From Thunnus maccoyii (lineage: Eukaryota; Chordata; Actinopteri; Scombriformes; Scombridae): a DNA stretch of 64,000 nt. Shown here piece by piece: positions 22,865 through 36,861 of the stretch (its first letter is position 1; each line of letters starts with the position of its first letter). The DNA is taken from positions 14,741,155-14,805,154 of the forward strand of contig NC_056544.1 in assembly GCF_910596095.1 (NCBI RefSeq). Reading direction: 5' to 3'. The position numbers and the translations under genes were made by a program. The notes beneath the pieces were generated by a model. It worked only from the letters and a program-made list of their open reading frames with translations, had not been told where the DNA came from and made no database searches.

Positions 22865-25800
22865 CTAAGAGCAGGAATGGACGACGCCATTCTTCTGCAT
22901 CTCTGAACCAGTGGCGCCTGGATCAGAACACAGGCTCAACGCAGACGTCTTATTGGTCAGTGACAGCATGGACCCGCCCACTGCACTTTCTTGCAGACTG
23001 CTGGAGCCGTTTGACACCTCGCTGAATTAAGGAAAAGAGGGGAACCCGAGTGAGAACAGGGAATACTGGGAAGAGGTGCAGGATAACATGGGTATTCAGG
23101 GACTGAACGTGTTTATATGTTTCGAGTATGTTTATACTCACCCAAGAGCCAGGGAGATTTCTTCCAGCTGAGTCTTGTGCTCTGGTTGTCCATTCTCTGC
23201 AGGTTTCATCTTGTACTGCTGAACATCATGAGCTACTTGGTTTTCCTGGTTTGGAAATAGACAACACATCCTTAGTTGCTGGAAAAAAAAAAAAACACCT
23301 TCATATATTGTTTCTGACAAAAGCTTATCTGATCAGATCACTACAACAGTTGTATGTATTTATACACTTCTCCCTATGTTAAGAAACGTCATAATAAGCT
23401 GAATGGTGGTATAACAAGATGTTCATCTACAGATTCTTATAGAAATATTTTTATATTTCTTGAGACCTGGTGGGATGTTCTTAAAGGTGTACTCAAATGA
23501 TTTTAGTAGTCAGCTTCCATAAATTTGGGGGGGGGGGGCTTGCGGGAGACAGATTGAAAATAATAGTAAAAATCAAAGCAGCAGAGAATGACATCCTGGC
23601 ATTTACTCCCTAGTAGGGTCAAGCTCCAAACACACTGGAGTCTACATTTCCCATAATGCAACTTCATAACATCTTTTGTTAGCCCCTCCATGCTTTCTGT
23701 TAAACATGCAGTCCAAACTGAGAAGTACATTTTTCTGACTTTACAAGGCTCCCTCCACAGCAAAAGAAGACATTATACAACTATTTTCACAGGCTAAGTA
23801 GTATGACAAGTTAATTGACTTTGGTGTCTAAAACTAGTGGAATGCTTTTTTCCCCCCTCTTCCAACAATCACAAGACCTTTTATGTCAATAAGTCCTCCT
23901 CTATCCTAACTTCTCACCAGCATCAGTAACACTTATACATAGTTAGATTTTTACATCTCCTATTGTTGGTCAACAGCCCACTTCCCTCCTCACCATGGCC
24001 ATCTCGCGGGTCCTTTTTCCAATCTCTCTCTCCACCTGGTGGAGCTCCAGGCTTAGCTGTTCACTAGAGACAGCTGTTGCACTTGCTCCCCCTGCTGGCC
24101 ACTTGGCCTGTTGCTGCTGCTGGGCTGCTGCTGCCTGACCCTGGCTGGGCTGCACAGGCTGACCTGCCAATGCACTGGCCTCCCTCTGCAGCAGTAAGGT
24201 GTTACTGGCAGCCTGCGATGGAGAGACAAGGAAGTGAAGTGATTTAAAAATCTTTGAAGACATAGAAGTTCTTGTATTATTTTCTATACTTTCCAGACAT
24301 TTTTATGTTATCTTGTTAGTTAGAAACAGAGAGCATACATACCTCCATGCTGTGCATCTGGGTCTGTTGGTTAATCTGCTGGTTGACCTGCTGCAGCTCA
24401 ATCTTTAATTGTTCTCTGTCTGTGGCTGCCATAGGCAGGCTGCAAGGGTGACAGTGAGAGAGAATTTTACATCACAGCTCAACAAACATGATTATCAGTA
24501 CTGACTGCTTTGTCATGTCACTATCAAAAAAAAGATGACAAGAAAAACAAAGGACTCACCGCTCACTAAAGTGTCCCTGAGAGGAGGAGGCAGTCTGGTG
24601 GGAGGGGTATGAAGCTCCACCCCATCCTCCATGGCTTCCATATGTGTATTCTGCTGGGCACAAGGTGTCAGCAATGTTTTAACGACAAACAGGAATGATT
24701 AAATAACAATTATGTGGTAGGGGTGGGCAACGTGGACAAAATTAGTACAGAATAATACAGCAATATCAACAGGTTAAGATATTTACCAAATATACAAAAA
24801 TTACATGGTACAAATGTATACTTATGAATTAACCTAATAAGTAGGAGCCCACTCTGCCAGAGCATACTGATTATACAAACTTTCATTAATAGGTTGTATT
24901 CAAATTCAAATAAGCTTTATTGGCTAAATGTTAAAGTTACATTATTGCCAAAGTTGAATAAGATATTTTTGAATAACGGTTGTACACATTGTTTTTTTAC
25001 CTGGCATGGCCATGTGTTTAGAGTTTGGGTTCTGGGGAGTGGAGGCCATGGCCTGTACAGGGCCGGTAGTCTGATAGCCCGTCTTTGAGGTGCGGGAGAT
25101 GGCACCAAAGCGTGATACAGTGGGCTGGGGTCCAAACGGGATAATAGGGTCATCGTCCTTGACTTCTGCACCCCTACGAGGGGCCTCAAGCGATGGTTCC
25201 CTCAGACCCTTGGCCTCAACATTCTGCCAGACAGATGGAGAGAGAGGAATGATTATGTTATGGAGAAATCTCAGGAACAGATCTTCAACCCCTAATGTTT
25301 ATAGGGGAAATACTGACATGGTAACCAGAACAGATATCCATCTGAACCCACCATCATCTCCATGGTTCCAGGAACCATAACATCTTTGGGTTTGGCGTCC
25401 TTTGTGCCAATGTAGGAGCCAATGGTTTCACAAGACCAGGGAGAGTATTGCCCAGCGTAGTCAGGCTCTCTGCCTTTCCCTATGGTTTTGGAGCTCTCTT
25501 CACCATACTGCAGACACAGAACATGCAGAGACAAACTGTCACTAATACTTATATGCAGTCTCATCATAACTTCTTGTCAACTGTTACACCACTATGTCAC
25601 TTACAGTTCTTGAATCCTGAAATAACTGATCTATCAGATCTTTCAATTCACATGAACTTCACATAGTGCTAACCTCAGGAGAGTAGTCGCTGGGGAAGGG
25701 ATGAGAAAGAGTTGGGGAGGCAGCAAATGGTGGAGGGGAGATGACCTTCCTTTCCTCCAGCTGGGATAACAGCTCCTGCCGACGTCGGTGCAGGTAGTCC

Positions 25801-28800
25801 AGGCTGGGCTGGGAACCACTATATGGCCCCTAAAACACACACATACGCAACATTGAAAGAATTATTGCTGTTGAACTGTCTGCAGTTATCTTAGTGTTTT
25901 GTAACTTGGATGAAAACACAGAGTGGTTAAGATACACAGCTAATATGAAGAATAATCCAAAGAGACTCACCCTGACATAAGCCCTCATGGGTGGAGGTTG
26001 GGCACCTTGTGGATAGTAGCCGTCTGGTGGGTATCTATCCCGGGCATCTGCGTGGTACAGTGAGTTACCCTGCCCTGCTGATTGTGGGGGAACATCCAGA
26101 GGCGCAGGACTCATTCTGACCAGGCCATCCCTCTGAGATGTGTAAGGCTGTGGGGGAGGTGGTGGGCCGGTATAGGTCCCGTGGCGACCTCGGTCATAGT
26201 GCGGAGGGTGAGGGTAGGAGAAGGGTGGGCCAGAGTGAGGGGCCTGGTAAGGGCGCTCTGGTGGGCCATAGCCAGGGTAGGGGTCATGGTAAGGGGGTCC
26301 TGACTCACTGGGGGGTGGAGGGTTACGGATGTAATCCCGAGGAACATACTGTGGTGGCTGTTGGTAGGGGTAACCTGAGAAACAAATGACTAATTGTTAA
26401 CATCAAAATGGCTGCATTTCAATCACATTTACATCAATTTTATAAATTATTTCTATGCTAACTATGATAGCAATGCTATATGATAGCAATTTCTCAAAAG
26501 TTTAACACAAACACACAAGCACAATGTAGTATTCTGTTTACTTGACTCTTACCTGGGGGGTATTGTGTGGGCTCATACTGAGGACCAGAAGGTGGTGGGC
26601 GAGTATCAGGGTAGAACATGTCAGAGAGCTGTGGCTGGGGGTACACTGGTGAACCTCTGGGTACCACAGGCATCTGCTTCACCCCAGAGAGGTGGTCTGC
26701 AGGCATTCTGGGGTGGGCCATGGCATGAGGTGGCAGAGGCATACCGGGTTTGGGCACAGAGTCCAGGCTACAAGAATTAATGTAACATGAAAGACAACTG
26801 ATGACAGACTGATAGAAAGTGAGTCATAAACAAGTGTATCAATTAATAAGAAGGCTGTGCTATAGAGTAGAAAGAGTCTGTAGGTTTCCACTTCAACTAA
26901 AAACTATACCTGATGGTGTTCTGTTAGGCACACAGCTTCACAAAAAAGTTAAATATCTCAAACCTTACTTACTATGAATAATCATCAACATGCAGACAGA
27001 TTTATTTTGCCTCATCTATTATTCTCTCTCTGTCTAGAGAGAAGGAACACAGTCTTACCAGCTGGTGTTGATCAAAAGAATACTCTGCAGACTCTATTCC
27101 ACATGATTGTCTGTTCTTTAGATGCCAGCTTAATAAAAATACAGTGAACATTAGACTCACGGATCAGGTGGTGATCCTGGGGCACTGGGACTCCCTACAT
27201 CCATCTTGATGGGTTTACGCAACACGTCATATGAGACTGTGTCTGTGCCACGAGCAATGAGCTGGGGCAAAGAGGGTGCACTGCTCCCATTGGTGAGGGG
27301 TGAAGGCTTCCGGGTCACTGCTACATCAAGGGGAAGGCCTTCATCTGGCATGAGCCCTGAGCCAGGGAGGCGAGCTGCCAGGCGCTTATTCATCTTACGA
27401 TACCTGACAGAAAACGCAGTACAACACGTATAAGAAATGCTGTGGTTGTTTTTGGATAATGGGATGGAGGAAAATGTGTTGGTTTCAACTGCAATAACTT
27501 GAATCTTGAACAATGTTTCTGACTCACTTCTCCAGTTCTTCCTGAGAGTGAGCAAAGGTGCAGCTGGCTCCACGAGGACAGCCCCCCTTCTGCTTCATGT
27601 CACGACACATGTATGTTTTGTACTTGCTGTGCTGAGGAGGCTAAAGAGAGACACCAAGGATTATTGAAATGGAGAACACTGAACTTTTTGTGTCATTCTG
27701 GTAAAATCCTATTTATGGAAGTTGCCTAGCACAGCAACAAGTCTCTGGAACTCTACTGGAGGGATGAACACTCTTCTTTCAAACCTTTATTACTGTGGAT
27801 TAATAAAGTAACATACAAGGGAAAGGCCCAGCTCTTCTCGTGATCCGATGGACAGACTGACCTGTTGAGGGTCAGCTCCTTTCTTGCTGTGGTTCTGGAT
27901 AAAGTCTACCAGGCCATGCACCACTGTCTTCACTGCTACCAACCCCTTCTCTAGCTGCTCCCATGTGGGAGGGGGAGCATCTGAGGAAACAGATGGAGAA
28001 GATGAATGAGAAAAACAGACATTTTGTTCCAAAATTTCAATTTCATACCTAATAATTTAATTATTTGTCTTAGAGGTGTTATATGTGTGGGTTCCAGCAC
28101 AGTATACAAACAATGTCCTCAGCTACCTGTCTAGTGAGCAAGATCAGGCTTTTCTTTCTATTCTGACTTGTCCTCACCAGGAGTTAAGAGGACAGGGTGG
28201 CCAGTTACAAAACAGCGTCATGAGGGTTTAAACCTAGGCCTTTCAATACAAACCATTTGGTCATTATGCCAACCACTGCTCTTGACCTCACTAAAAAAAT
28301 ACAGTTGGGATTCCAGAATTTGGCCTTTGAAGTTATTTGTGGTGGTAAAACAAAAAAAAAAACCAACAAAATTTGAGAGTCAGCTGTAACAAAACATTTC
28401 ATCCACAAGCTTACTTCTGACTAGGAAAGACATTTTTGAGGCCTTTTGGAAGACAAACACAAAAACACTAAAAATCCTTTTGGGTTGGCCATTAAAATGC
28501 GTTCTATATATGAGAAACCTTAGTTTTTAAGGGTCAGTAAAACTGGAATGCAACAGCTAAGCCTTGGCCAAGACATATCCTTGCATATTTTGGCAGTTCT
28601 CCTGCTTGTTTTAAGCCAGCTTTTTAGACAAGATATACTGGAATGATAAGGAGGATGTGGGAGAGGGGGTCATAGTTTGGATTCTAACCAGTGACACTGC
28701 ACATACTTCAAAACCAAGTTTTCCCAATTCAGCTCATTTCTTACCAGGACTGGGGTCAATGTTGGCCAGTAGTTCCAGGTGAGGCCGCAGCCTGTTGAGG

Positions 28801-31800
28801 TTGGCTGGGTCTCCAGTCCTTTGTAGCGCAATCGTTAGCTCTTGAACACTCTGAGCAAAGGACGCTGGGGTCTGCAGCTGTGCCGGAAGTAGAGAAACAG
28901 GGAGTTAATGCTTTGATAGACGTTGAAAAGCACAAAGTATCCTCTATGAAATACGTACCACGAATGGAAACAAACACATGAGATAATACAAAAAAAATAA
29001 ACATTTACTTTTCTCACATACCTTATCTATGATAGACTGCATGTGTGACTTGTGAGACTGATCTCCATATAACAGAGAAGACCACTGATCAGGTGCGATG
29101 CGCAGCCCACCCTCCATGGCAATCTGAACAATCTGAGAGTCATGCTCGCGCCGCAGAGCTTCGTAAGTACGGAACTCTTCTTTCAGTTGCATTAGGGATG
29201 AATCTTCATCACGTTTGGTCACCTAGGTAGCCACACAGGACGAAGGAAAGAGTAAATTGAATCTTTTTGTTAGTTGTTTTACTCTGTTAGGTTTCTTCCA
29301 TAGAAAACTTTTACTTCATTTTCTATGGCTTTCAACAGCTCCCTGATGAATGACAGACAATATAAGACCTCCACCAGGACAGCTATACGTTTACTCTTAC
29401 TAATACGTTTTATACTTATCAAAGCGCTGGATAAGCAATGATTAAAAAAACAGAACAACAGGTATCTCTACAAGGTCAGAGTTGCTCTGATAATGAGGCA
29501 ATGAGCCCTGTTACGGGCAACAGCACATGACATACACTATCTGTCACAAAAATTTAAAAATCAATGACATTCTGGTCCTCAGCCAGTGACCTACCTTGAA
29601 GCAAGAGGCCCTGTAGAGGAGCTGCACAACATGGCCTATGCTTGTCTTAGAGGCCTGCGGGAAGCGAGGCTCAAGCCTCTGGACTACAAAGAGAACCAAC
29701 ACCTTCCTGGACAGAGCAGAACCATCCTCTAGTGCAAGAAGGACTAACTTCAGAGCCTCCTCCTGCATGGCTGAGAAAGAAAAAACACAGACATAAAATC
29801 TATGAGCAACAATTCACTGTCAAAAAGCCCTAAAGCAAACATTTCCTGAGGATATATATAGTAGACTGCTTCTTATCAAGAGTGGAAAGGGCTTGTCTTT
29901 TTCTAGGTAATGGAAAAGTAACTACCTGGGCCAAGAAACTGACATCCTCGTGCACGGACAGCAGCCCACAGATTGGAGGAGAGCTGCTGCGGATTCTGAT
30001 GCTGCAAGATGAGTTCGGTGACAGTTCGCTCGCCCAGAGAGCGGGCAGCTCTCATGGCTCTCACACGGCCCTCCTCTTCCACCAGCTGGCAGTGGACCAG
30101 AGTTACCAGTTTCCTCTGCATGGGTCGACTCAGCATGCTCTGGGCCGTGCTGCTCAAACCCACACCTGGTGACAGATTAGACAAGACAAGTGGTGAGCCA
30201 GTGAATATATACAGAAACCTTATATCCTGTTATTACATATTCATTTATATCAGTGTGGGAAGAGTAAATATGAGTGTAACATTATAAAATTCAACAGCAC
30301 CACAAAATACAGCTCAACAATGGCAATTAAGTTAAATCAAAACCTCTCTAAAATAGAGTTTGGACATAGAGATATAATAATATTACCATAGAACTATTTA
30401 CCATCAAGTAATAGAATCAAAAGTCAAAAATGACACACGTCGCATAAGATGCAGTTATAATAAGTGTGCATCTAAATGTCAAATTAAGGGAGATGACTGG
30501 TAATGGTAACGATGATTATTCAAAGATCTTTCAATTTTCATTAAGATTTGATCCACCGAGTATATGTTAACCAACAATGAGCGAGTTGCTGTGGCATTAT
30601 CTGTGCATCCTAGCAACATTGGTTACATCCACCCAGATGGGTTTTTCCCCCCAGAAGCTAGATTTGTGCTGAATTTCCATGCAGTATATTCATATTTCAA
30701 ACAGTCTTTATCAGAGCCTGTGACTTGACTTTTCCATACAACAGGAACAACATGGTCAAACGTTCTGGTGTAAATAACGTGTCGCAGGTCACTTGTACCC
30801 CTTCATCTTAAGATTTAAATGAGGCTACTGCCATTATAATTCATCTCTTGCAAAGCTGATTTGCTATTTTTTTTCTCAACAGGACTTAAATTAAAATGAT
30901 AAAAATATTAATTAAGCCTGTAAGCTGCACAGAATTATGTTAAATATTAAATTATGTCAGACAGAGCAGCCATTCAAAGCAGCCTCATTATTTTGTTTTA
31001 TTTATGATATAAATGGTTGACTCGTGTTTAATTAAAGTAGGATTCAAAATGAGTTACACTGTAAAAAGAGCCCATGCAGGGTTTCCTATACATTCATTTA
31101 TTTGTGGCAGCCTGCCACATATTGATTTTCTATTTTTGGAGCTGCGTGCCTCGCTCTCTCTCACAAACACGACAACAGACCTGTCTGTGGATAGCATGAC
31201 GTTACACACTCCGGTACAATGAGGCGGCATGCACATTTAACGTTGGTTTGTAGTCTGCCAGTAAAACCAAAGAAGAAGAGGAGTATATACGGTTGTTGGC
31301 TGACCAAAACAATCCGGAGATCACGCATGGTTAGTATCATAAACACCTCTGCACAAATTTGTCCAAAACTGATGCGTTGAAGTTAACTCTGGTGAGGTAG
31401 TCTATCTTTGTTCTTAACACAATCTCAGGGACTCAACTCTTCAAATTAGTTATTAGCAAGTATGCAGAGCTCGAGCAGACCTCCCGTCGTACCCGGGGAG
31501 GATGTAACGTTAAATAAATTTTGGGAGGAATTTGGGATGACAGTTGAAAAGGAAAAAGTGCACTGTTAGCATGTCAGCCTGTGTGTGTTGATGTAAAGTA
31601 GTTATTATTTCATAATTAATCTACATTTCGTTACAGTAAGTGGCAAATTTCCAAATCAAACAAGCTGGTTTAAGCATTAACCACAAACTCTTCAAAGCCT
31701 GGTTAAGCAATGTAAAAAATTATCTGACATATCTGCAACATGTATTTTATTATGCCTTTAAGTGGGGTTGTGTTTAATCGTGTGTATGAGAAGAGTACAT

Positions 31801-34800
31801 TTAATGACCAAGTGATAAGGTATTCACAACTTCACAAGTGGAAATTTTCTGACAGGTCCAACTTCATGAATTGTAACTTATGCCAATGTTTTTAAAAATG
31901 CTGTTGCCCATGGAAATTACTGATTTCTTTTTTGTTATTTTTGTTTTGTTTTTTCTTGTTCCTAACTTGACCCTGACATACGGGGAACACAAACTCATGA
32001 AACATTAGAAAAAGGGAAATGTTCATTTACCGTCACCTAGCAACAGTATCCTCACAACTTAAACCACAGCCAAAAATATCGTGGACTGGACGGACGTCAA
32101 TGTTAAATGTTTTAAACAATGTTAAAAACAACTTCTAGAGTTGAAATTGAAGGCAGCAAAAGTCTCGAAAGGAAGAATGGATTATAAAGGTTAAAAACAG
32201 GTGTTTGTGTGTGTGTGTAATAGGGCTGAAAGATATATATTGATATACATCACGATATGAATAAAGTTAATATTTTTGAACTTCAAAGTTCCCTTAATCA
32301 GAATTAGAATGTGAAAAATGACCAAGAATAGTATGGGCTGCAAACAGCAAATTAATTAATAATTAATTAATTAATAATAAAGAAATTATACAAAAATAAA
32401 CTGAAGTCATCTCAATATAAACTCTTTGTTATGCAACAGTCTTCAAGCATTACAGGACACTTACACCAACGCAAACTTGGTTTCCGAAAGTGCTAAGTCA
32501 GAACACACTCTTTGCTCTTCTTTCAGCTTTCAGGTCTATTATTTTCATTAGTCTCTTGAATCACGCCTTTTGCAAGAAAAAAAGCAAAAGCATGTGTTAT
32601 GTCTGTGTGTATTTTGGTTTTTCATCATATGGTGTAACACTAGAAAACGCAGACAGGACAGTTTGATGCTGAGGTTTTTCTCTGAGCAGCTCCTTGCTTG
32701 TTCCAGGGGACGGTTTTGCTGGTGGTTGTGACTGTGAACGCTTGCAGTCTGCAGGCTCTATTGGGTGACAGTGTTTCAGGTGATGAAACAAGTTTGTGGT
32801 ATTTCCTGTTTTACTTGGCACACTTTTTCGGCAGAGTTTACAATATGTGCGCCACTCTGTTGAGTGAGTCAGACTTTAAGTAGCCAAAATACCGCCACAT
32901 CGCCGACATCTTTTTACCTTGTTTATCCACAATATTTCCTTTGTTTACGGTTGTTGTGACCACTGACTGGACAAGTTCTTCGTCGACACTTGAAGTTTCC
33001 TCTGAAGGAGCGTTCATCTCTTTCATGACTCTCTTGTATAATCAAAACAGTTAGCATGTGTTTTGTTCAGTTAGTCAACTAACCGTGCTGTAGGCATGGG
33101 ATGTTTAATATACTGCCATATGATTGGTTACAAATAGCTTTGTTCATGTGATTTGATAAGCTGTTGTGCATTGTCAGGCAATGTTTTCTATCGACAGTTA
33201 ATATTGGAGTTTCTAATTTTCTTATTGTTTAAGTTTTGTATCATGATGAATGTATATATTGTTCATATCGCCCAGCACTGGTGTGTAGTGTCTAAGTACC
33301 TCGGGTGTTGCTGAGGGGTTTGAGGTACAGGGCCAGCTCCTCCACACACTGCCTGGCCTCCTCATAATGCTGCGAGTCCTCTGGACTGGAAATCAAGGCA
33401 ACTGGCTGAGCCTTAGGAACCTGCAGCACAGCACAGAGGGGGGAAAAAATTAAAACCCATAGAAATGGCAGAAACTTTCAGTGCAATCAAGTCTTAACAA
33501 CGCTGCATGTAAAGGCTCACTCAAACAATGCACTAACATACTTTTCTTAGATTACCAATGTAATGGTAATAATTTGCAAAAGTGACGATAATGGAGTGTA
33601 ACAATACATTTTGAAGTGTAATTTAAAATGGTATAATAAAGTGTATTAAGCTCAAACAGGTTATTATTGCTCTATTGAGTATGTAAATTACTATTTGGCA
33701 TTCAAGAAACTCCAAACGGAAGCAATGGTAAATCACTAGTTCTCTGTTGGCCATGCAAACATCTGCCCGCTCTATCACATACACTACATGATTACAATTT
33801 GAAGGCTTTTGCTTCAATCTCTGCTAGTATGTCATGACTTGTGGAAACGTGGCACATTAATAAACAATAGAGCCAAGAAACTGGGGAGAAACATTTCACA
33901 TTTCTATTTGCATGCAGTATATTCTAGCTTAGGCCAGGCTATGTTACACTTTGTAGCAGTTTTTCGATGGCTGATTTAAATAACCAGCACCCACAGAACC
34001 TTTCATATTAATTCTCCCATCTTTTAGACCTCTGCATGCTGTAGAGGGTGACATTTGGAAAATCATGTACTTAAGCACTGATACAGACCAAATCAAATTT
34101 ACTATGATAAATGAGGTCATTTTCACGAACGACGACAGGCAGTGCAGTACACATCTATCAGGGCATTTTATTTGATTAGACATTGTACCCTACTAACCTG
34201 CAAGAGCAGATATGCTAGGCTCTCAGCTTAGAGACAAGACTCACAGCTATATCAGACACACAACAGGTTCATTGTGGATACAGTGACGTTATCCATTTTT
34301 GTACAATGTACACCTGGAAACTTGGCCAACAAAGCCAAAACACCATTAGCTGTGCCTCACCCTGTTGGTCAAACACCGCCTCACAGAAACAGCTTTACTG
34401 ATTGTGCCAGCACTCATTAAACCAATAGAATTAAACTAAGTCATTGCTCAATCACTGAAGTGTGACTCATGAAGGAATATCCAAACTATGTGCATCATGT
34501 AATAGCCCAGTGCATAACGCTCTAGAATAATCCATCAACAGTACTTAGAGAAAACATCATACTGTCAAGATAGGACTGGTAGCTTAGTGTTCCACTCCTC
34601 AAACACAAAACACATCCATGAGCTGTTATCCTCCGCTATGAGCTACCAAAATACAGGCTCTGCATAAATGTTGTCAACTGGGATTTATGTTAAAAAATAT
34701 TCAAACAAACAAACGTATCTCACCTGGCCTCCCACCAGCTGCAACAGGGCTGTGTTGACAGGTAGCTGCTCGATGTCTGTGCTGATGGCTGTCTGGTCAA

Positions 34801-34954
34801 AGGGACAGGCCTTACGGTGCAACTTGTTCAGGCACATCTTGCAGACAGTATGTCCACAGCCCAAGCTGATGGGCCGGCGAACAGTCTCCTCAAATGTCTG
34901 TGTGCAGATCGGGCACAGCAGGAACTCTGTCCATTGTGGTGCTTGCACTGGCAT
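22865..34954 (-). CDS. rc3h1: roquin-1, RING/ROQ/CCCH RNA-binding protein
   Basis: A post-transcriptional repressor in P-bodies that binds stem-loop decay elements in mRNAs (TNF, ICOS and others). Nineteen coding exons, lower-to-upper coordinates in transcript order: 34724-34954, 33300-33420, 29926-30165, 29595-29770, 29022-29222, 28745-28877, 27862-27980, 27528-27640, 27161-27403, 26553-26767, 25971-26374, 25674-25829, 25352-25507, 25001-25223, 24560-24653, 24343-24439, 23994-24212, 23142-23245, 22865-23021. They total 1133 codons plus stop, in continuous phase. The RING is at residues 14-53 ([17 protein letters not shown]). ROQ RNA-contact residues Lys220, Lys239 and Arg260 and the 'sanroque' Met199 fall at exactly the mouse positions. 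The CCCH finger is Cys419, Cys428, Cys434, His438. A Pro-rich middle follows, then a Gln-rich C-terminal coiled coil. RC3H2 fits worse (see rejected). The a/b paralogue is undetermined. Confidence 0.96.
31003..31500. repeat. possible interspersed repeat in rc3h1 intron
   Basis: This stretch contains a near-perfect palindrome, TGTGGCAG-C-CTGCCACA at 31103-31119, followed by GGAGCTGCGTGCCTCGCTCT and a CTCTC/CACAA run. The wording resembles a dispersed fish repeat that I recall but cannot name. Ends are unclear. Confidence 0.35.
32221..33280 (-). mobile_element. internally deleted hAT DNA transposon with BED finger remnant
   Basis: A 1060-bp element with short terminal inverted repeats: TAGGGCTG at the left and CAGTGCTGGGCGATATG read inward from the right. 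It is flanked by 8-bp near-identical duplications, GTGTGTAA (32213-32220) and GTGTGTAG (33281-33288), as expected for hAT. On the minus strand it keeps the N-terminal BED zinc finger of a transposase. SAMWRYFGY is encoded near 32885-32910. YCKLCRKSV, then [14 protein letters not shown] (C-x2-C..H-x4-H), follows at about 32765-32850 in a different frame, so the gene carries at least one frameshift. The catalytic domain is absent. It sits in rc3h1, in the same orientation. Confidence 0.85.
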
Positions 34955-35589
34955 GGTTATATGTTGATGGGACGAGTGTGTGTAAATGTATGTAAGCTTT
35001 AACACAGAAAAAATATAATAATAATATATAATATATGGAAGATTCCACTGGAATCAAGATTTTTTTCTTCCGAACTCAATCGTTCTTAAATGTCCTCACA
35101 CATTGTGGATTTTGGATCACATCGCGTGATGAATACTGTAAAAGAGAAAGAGAGTTTAAATTGTAGAAACATTCACAAATTTGAACAATTTTACACACAA
35201 ATCAAAATGTATCATATATTGTTCAATATCTTGTACTCAACTATATCTAAGCAAATTAAGAAAAACATCAATGTGCTTTGTACGAGTGCATCTGTAGTTG
35301 AGAAATGCTTTAAAGGCAGTGAGATTTCACAGGATGTTTCTCGGTGGGCCATCAATACTTTACTAACCATAAATTCAAATTCAAAACGTGATTATCGGTA
35401 GTGTATTTAAGTTAACGACTCGCTAGTATGTGGCGTTCCGCCATAAAACAAAACAAATTACGGAATAAGGAAATCAGAAGTGACACAGCAGATATTCATA
35501 AGATACGGAGGAAACAAGCGACCGAAAAGGATCAAAACAACTACTGTGTGGCCTACTTAGAGGAGCTGGTTACCACTATGACTATGGAC

Positions 35590-36600
35590 AAAGGGTCCTA
35601 AAGAGGCTAACAGCCAAATCCCTCTGCGCTATCTAACTTGATATAAAGCTAACGTTAGCTAATAGAGTTGGTGAAACATTACACTACAAACAATCATTTC
35701 ATTTTTGGGTCAACTTGTTCGCGATCGCAGTTGTAATCATCTATATTGTTTTGTTCTACATATATAGTCACATTTTAGCTATCCAATATGAGGCGATGCG
35801 ATAGCTAGCTAACTGTAGGCAACGTTAGCTTACTTTTAGCAAGCTAGGCTATGGGTGGCTAGTTTGCTAGATTGGCTAGCAAGCAAACGTAGTTTGGTTA
35901 AAAACAGTTACTCAGTAATCGAAACTCTATTATTGTTTGGTCATAACACACTCGTTATCCTGCATGTAGCTGTATTTATGAATCAATTACACTACTAATA
36001 ACATTACTACGTCGTGTATTAGTCAAGGAAATGATAGCTAGCTAGAGACGAAACCACAGTGACACTGAAAAGTGAAGCCAGCGAGCGAGATTATGTAACG
36101 CTAACATCCGAAACTACAAAGAAACACAACCAGCTTCAAAATGTATTTATTTTTTTAGAAGACACACTAATCCACTTCACCACTATGTCAACTTAATGCT
36201 CAAAATCGTACCGGGGTTGTGTTTTGGTCACATTTTGAGAAGCAGCTAACACAAATACTGAGCACAGAAAGCTAACAGGCTAGCGAAAAACCTCACTCCT
36301 CCCCGTACTAGCAGTTAGCTTGTTAGCGAGCTACCTTTCATGTTAGCAACAACTAACCATAGCTATGCGTCATTAATGTGACTAAAACAAAATATGCAAC
36401 TTCTATTTAGTTTCTATCAGGGCACAACAGATTATTATTATCAAAACTACTCACTCATTCCAAAAGACTTGGAAGATTTTCATCTTTCTTTAGGAAAATG
36501 TTGCGATATTTCCTTGCCATATCGACTGTGCAGCTTAGCTGCTGCCGAGGTTTGGGGAGGTGTCAGTTCGACAACAACCTCGCTAGCCGGTTACAGCTAG
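35590..36600. promoter_or_regulatory. probable rc3h1 promoter/leader region rich in GCTAAC/GTTAGC words
   Basis: Between the rc3h1 start codon and the next gene there is no convincing coding sequence. The words GCTAAC/GTTAGC and GCTAGC recur many times here, for example GCTAACGTTAGCTAA near 35648 and a cluster at 36240-36350. Such words are common around fish transcription starts in my experience. A noncoding rc3h1 first exon should lie here or just right of it, but its position cannot be fixed. Confidence 0.35.
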
Positions 36601-36604
36601 CTGG

Positions 36605-36637
36605 AGTGTGTCTGTGTGTGTGTGTGTGTGTGTGTCT
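36605..36637. repeat. (TG)n microsatellite
   Basis: About 16 TG units with one TCTG interruption at the left end. Confidence 0.9.
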
Positions 36638-36784
36638 CTGGGTGTTACGGGCGCCCTCTACTGACATGGAACCGCACGCGCAGCCACAGCGCAAAATTGA
36701 GCAGCATCTGCCAGAGTCTGATCACATCTGGGGATTGTGACAACTGGCGAGCATAACATTGCCCCAATTAGTGCACGAGCGCAC

Positions 36785-36786
36785 AT

Positions 36787-36836
<50 letters not shown>

Positions 36837-36861
36837 ACGAGCGCGTGAGAGAGAGAGACAG

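Noticed and set aside
26082-26389. Plus-strand Gly/Arg/Val-rich open frames
   Set aside because: Antisense of the Pro-rich rc3h1 exon 25971-26374.
22865-34954. RC3H2 (roquin-2) as the identity of the roquin gene
   Set aside because: CPICTQTF and [10 protein letters not shown] in the RING, the LEDG..KTSIGH numbering, and the C-terminal [14 protein letters not shown] block match roquin-1. RC3H2 has CPICYNEF and a different C-terminus.
35090-35401. Plus-strand open frame of 103 codons right of rc3h1
   Set aside because: AT-rich composition, no recognisable domain, lies in the rc3h1 leader region.
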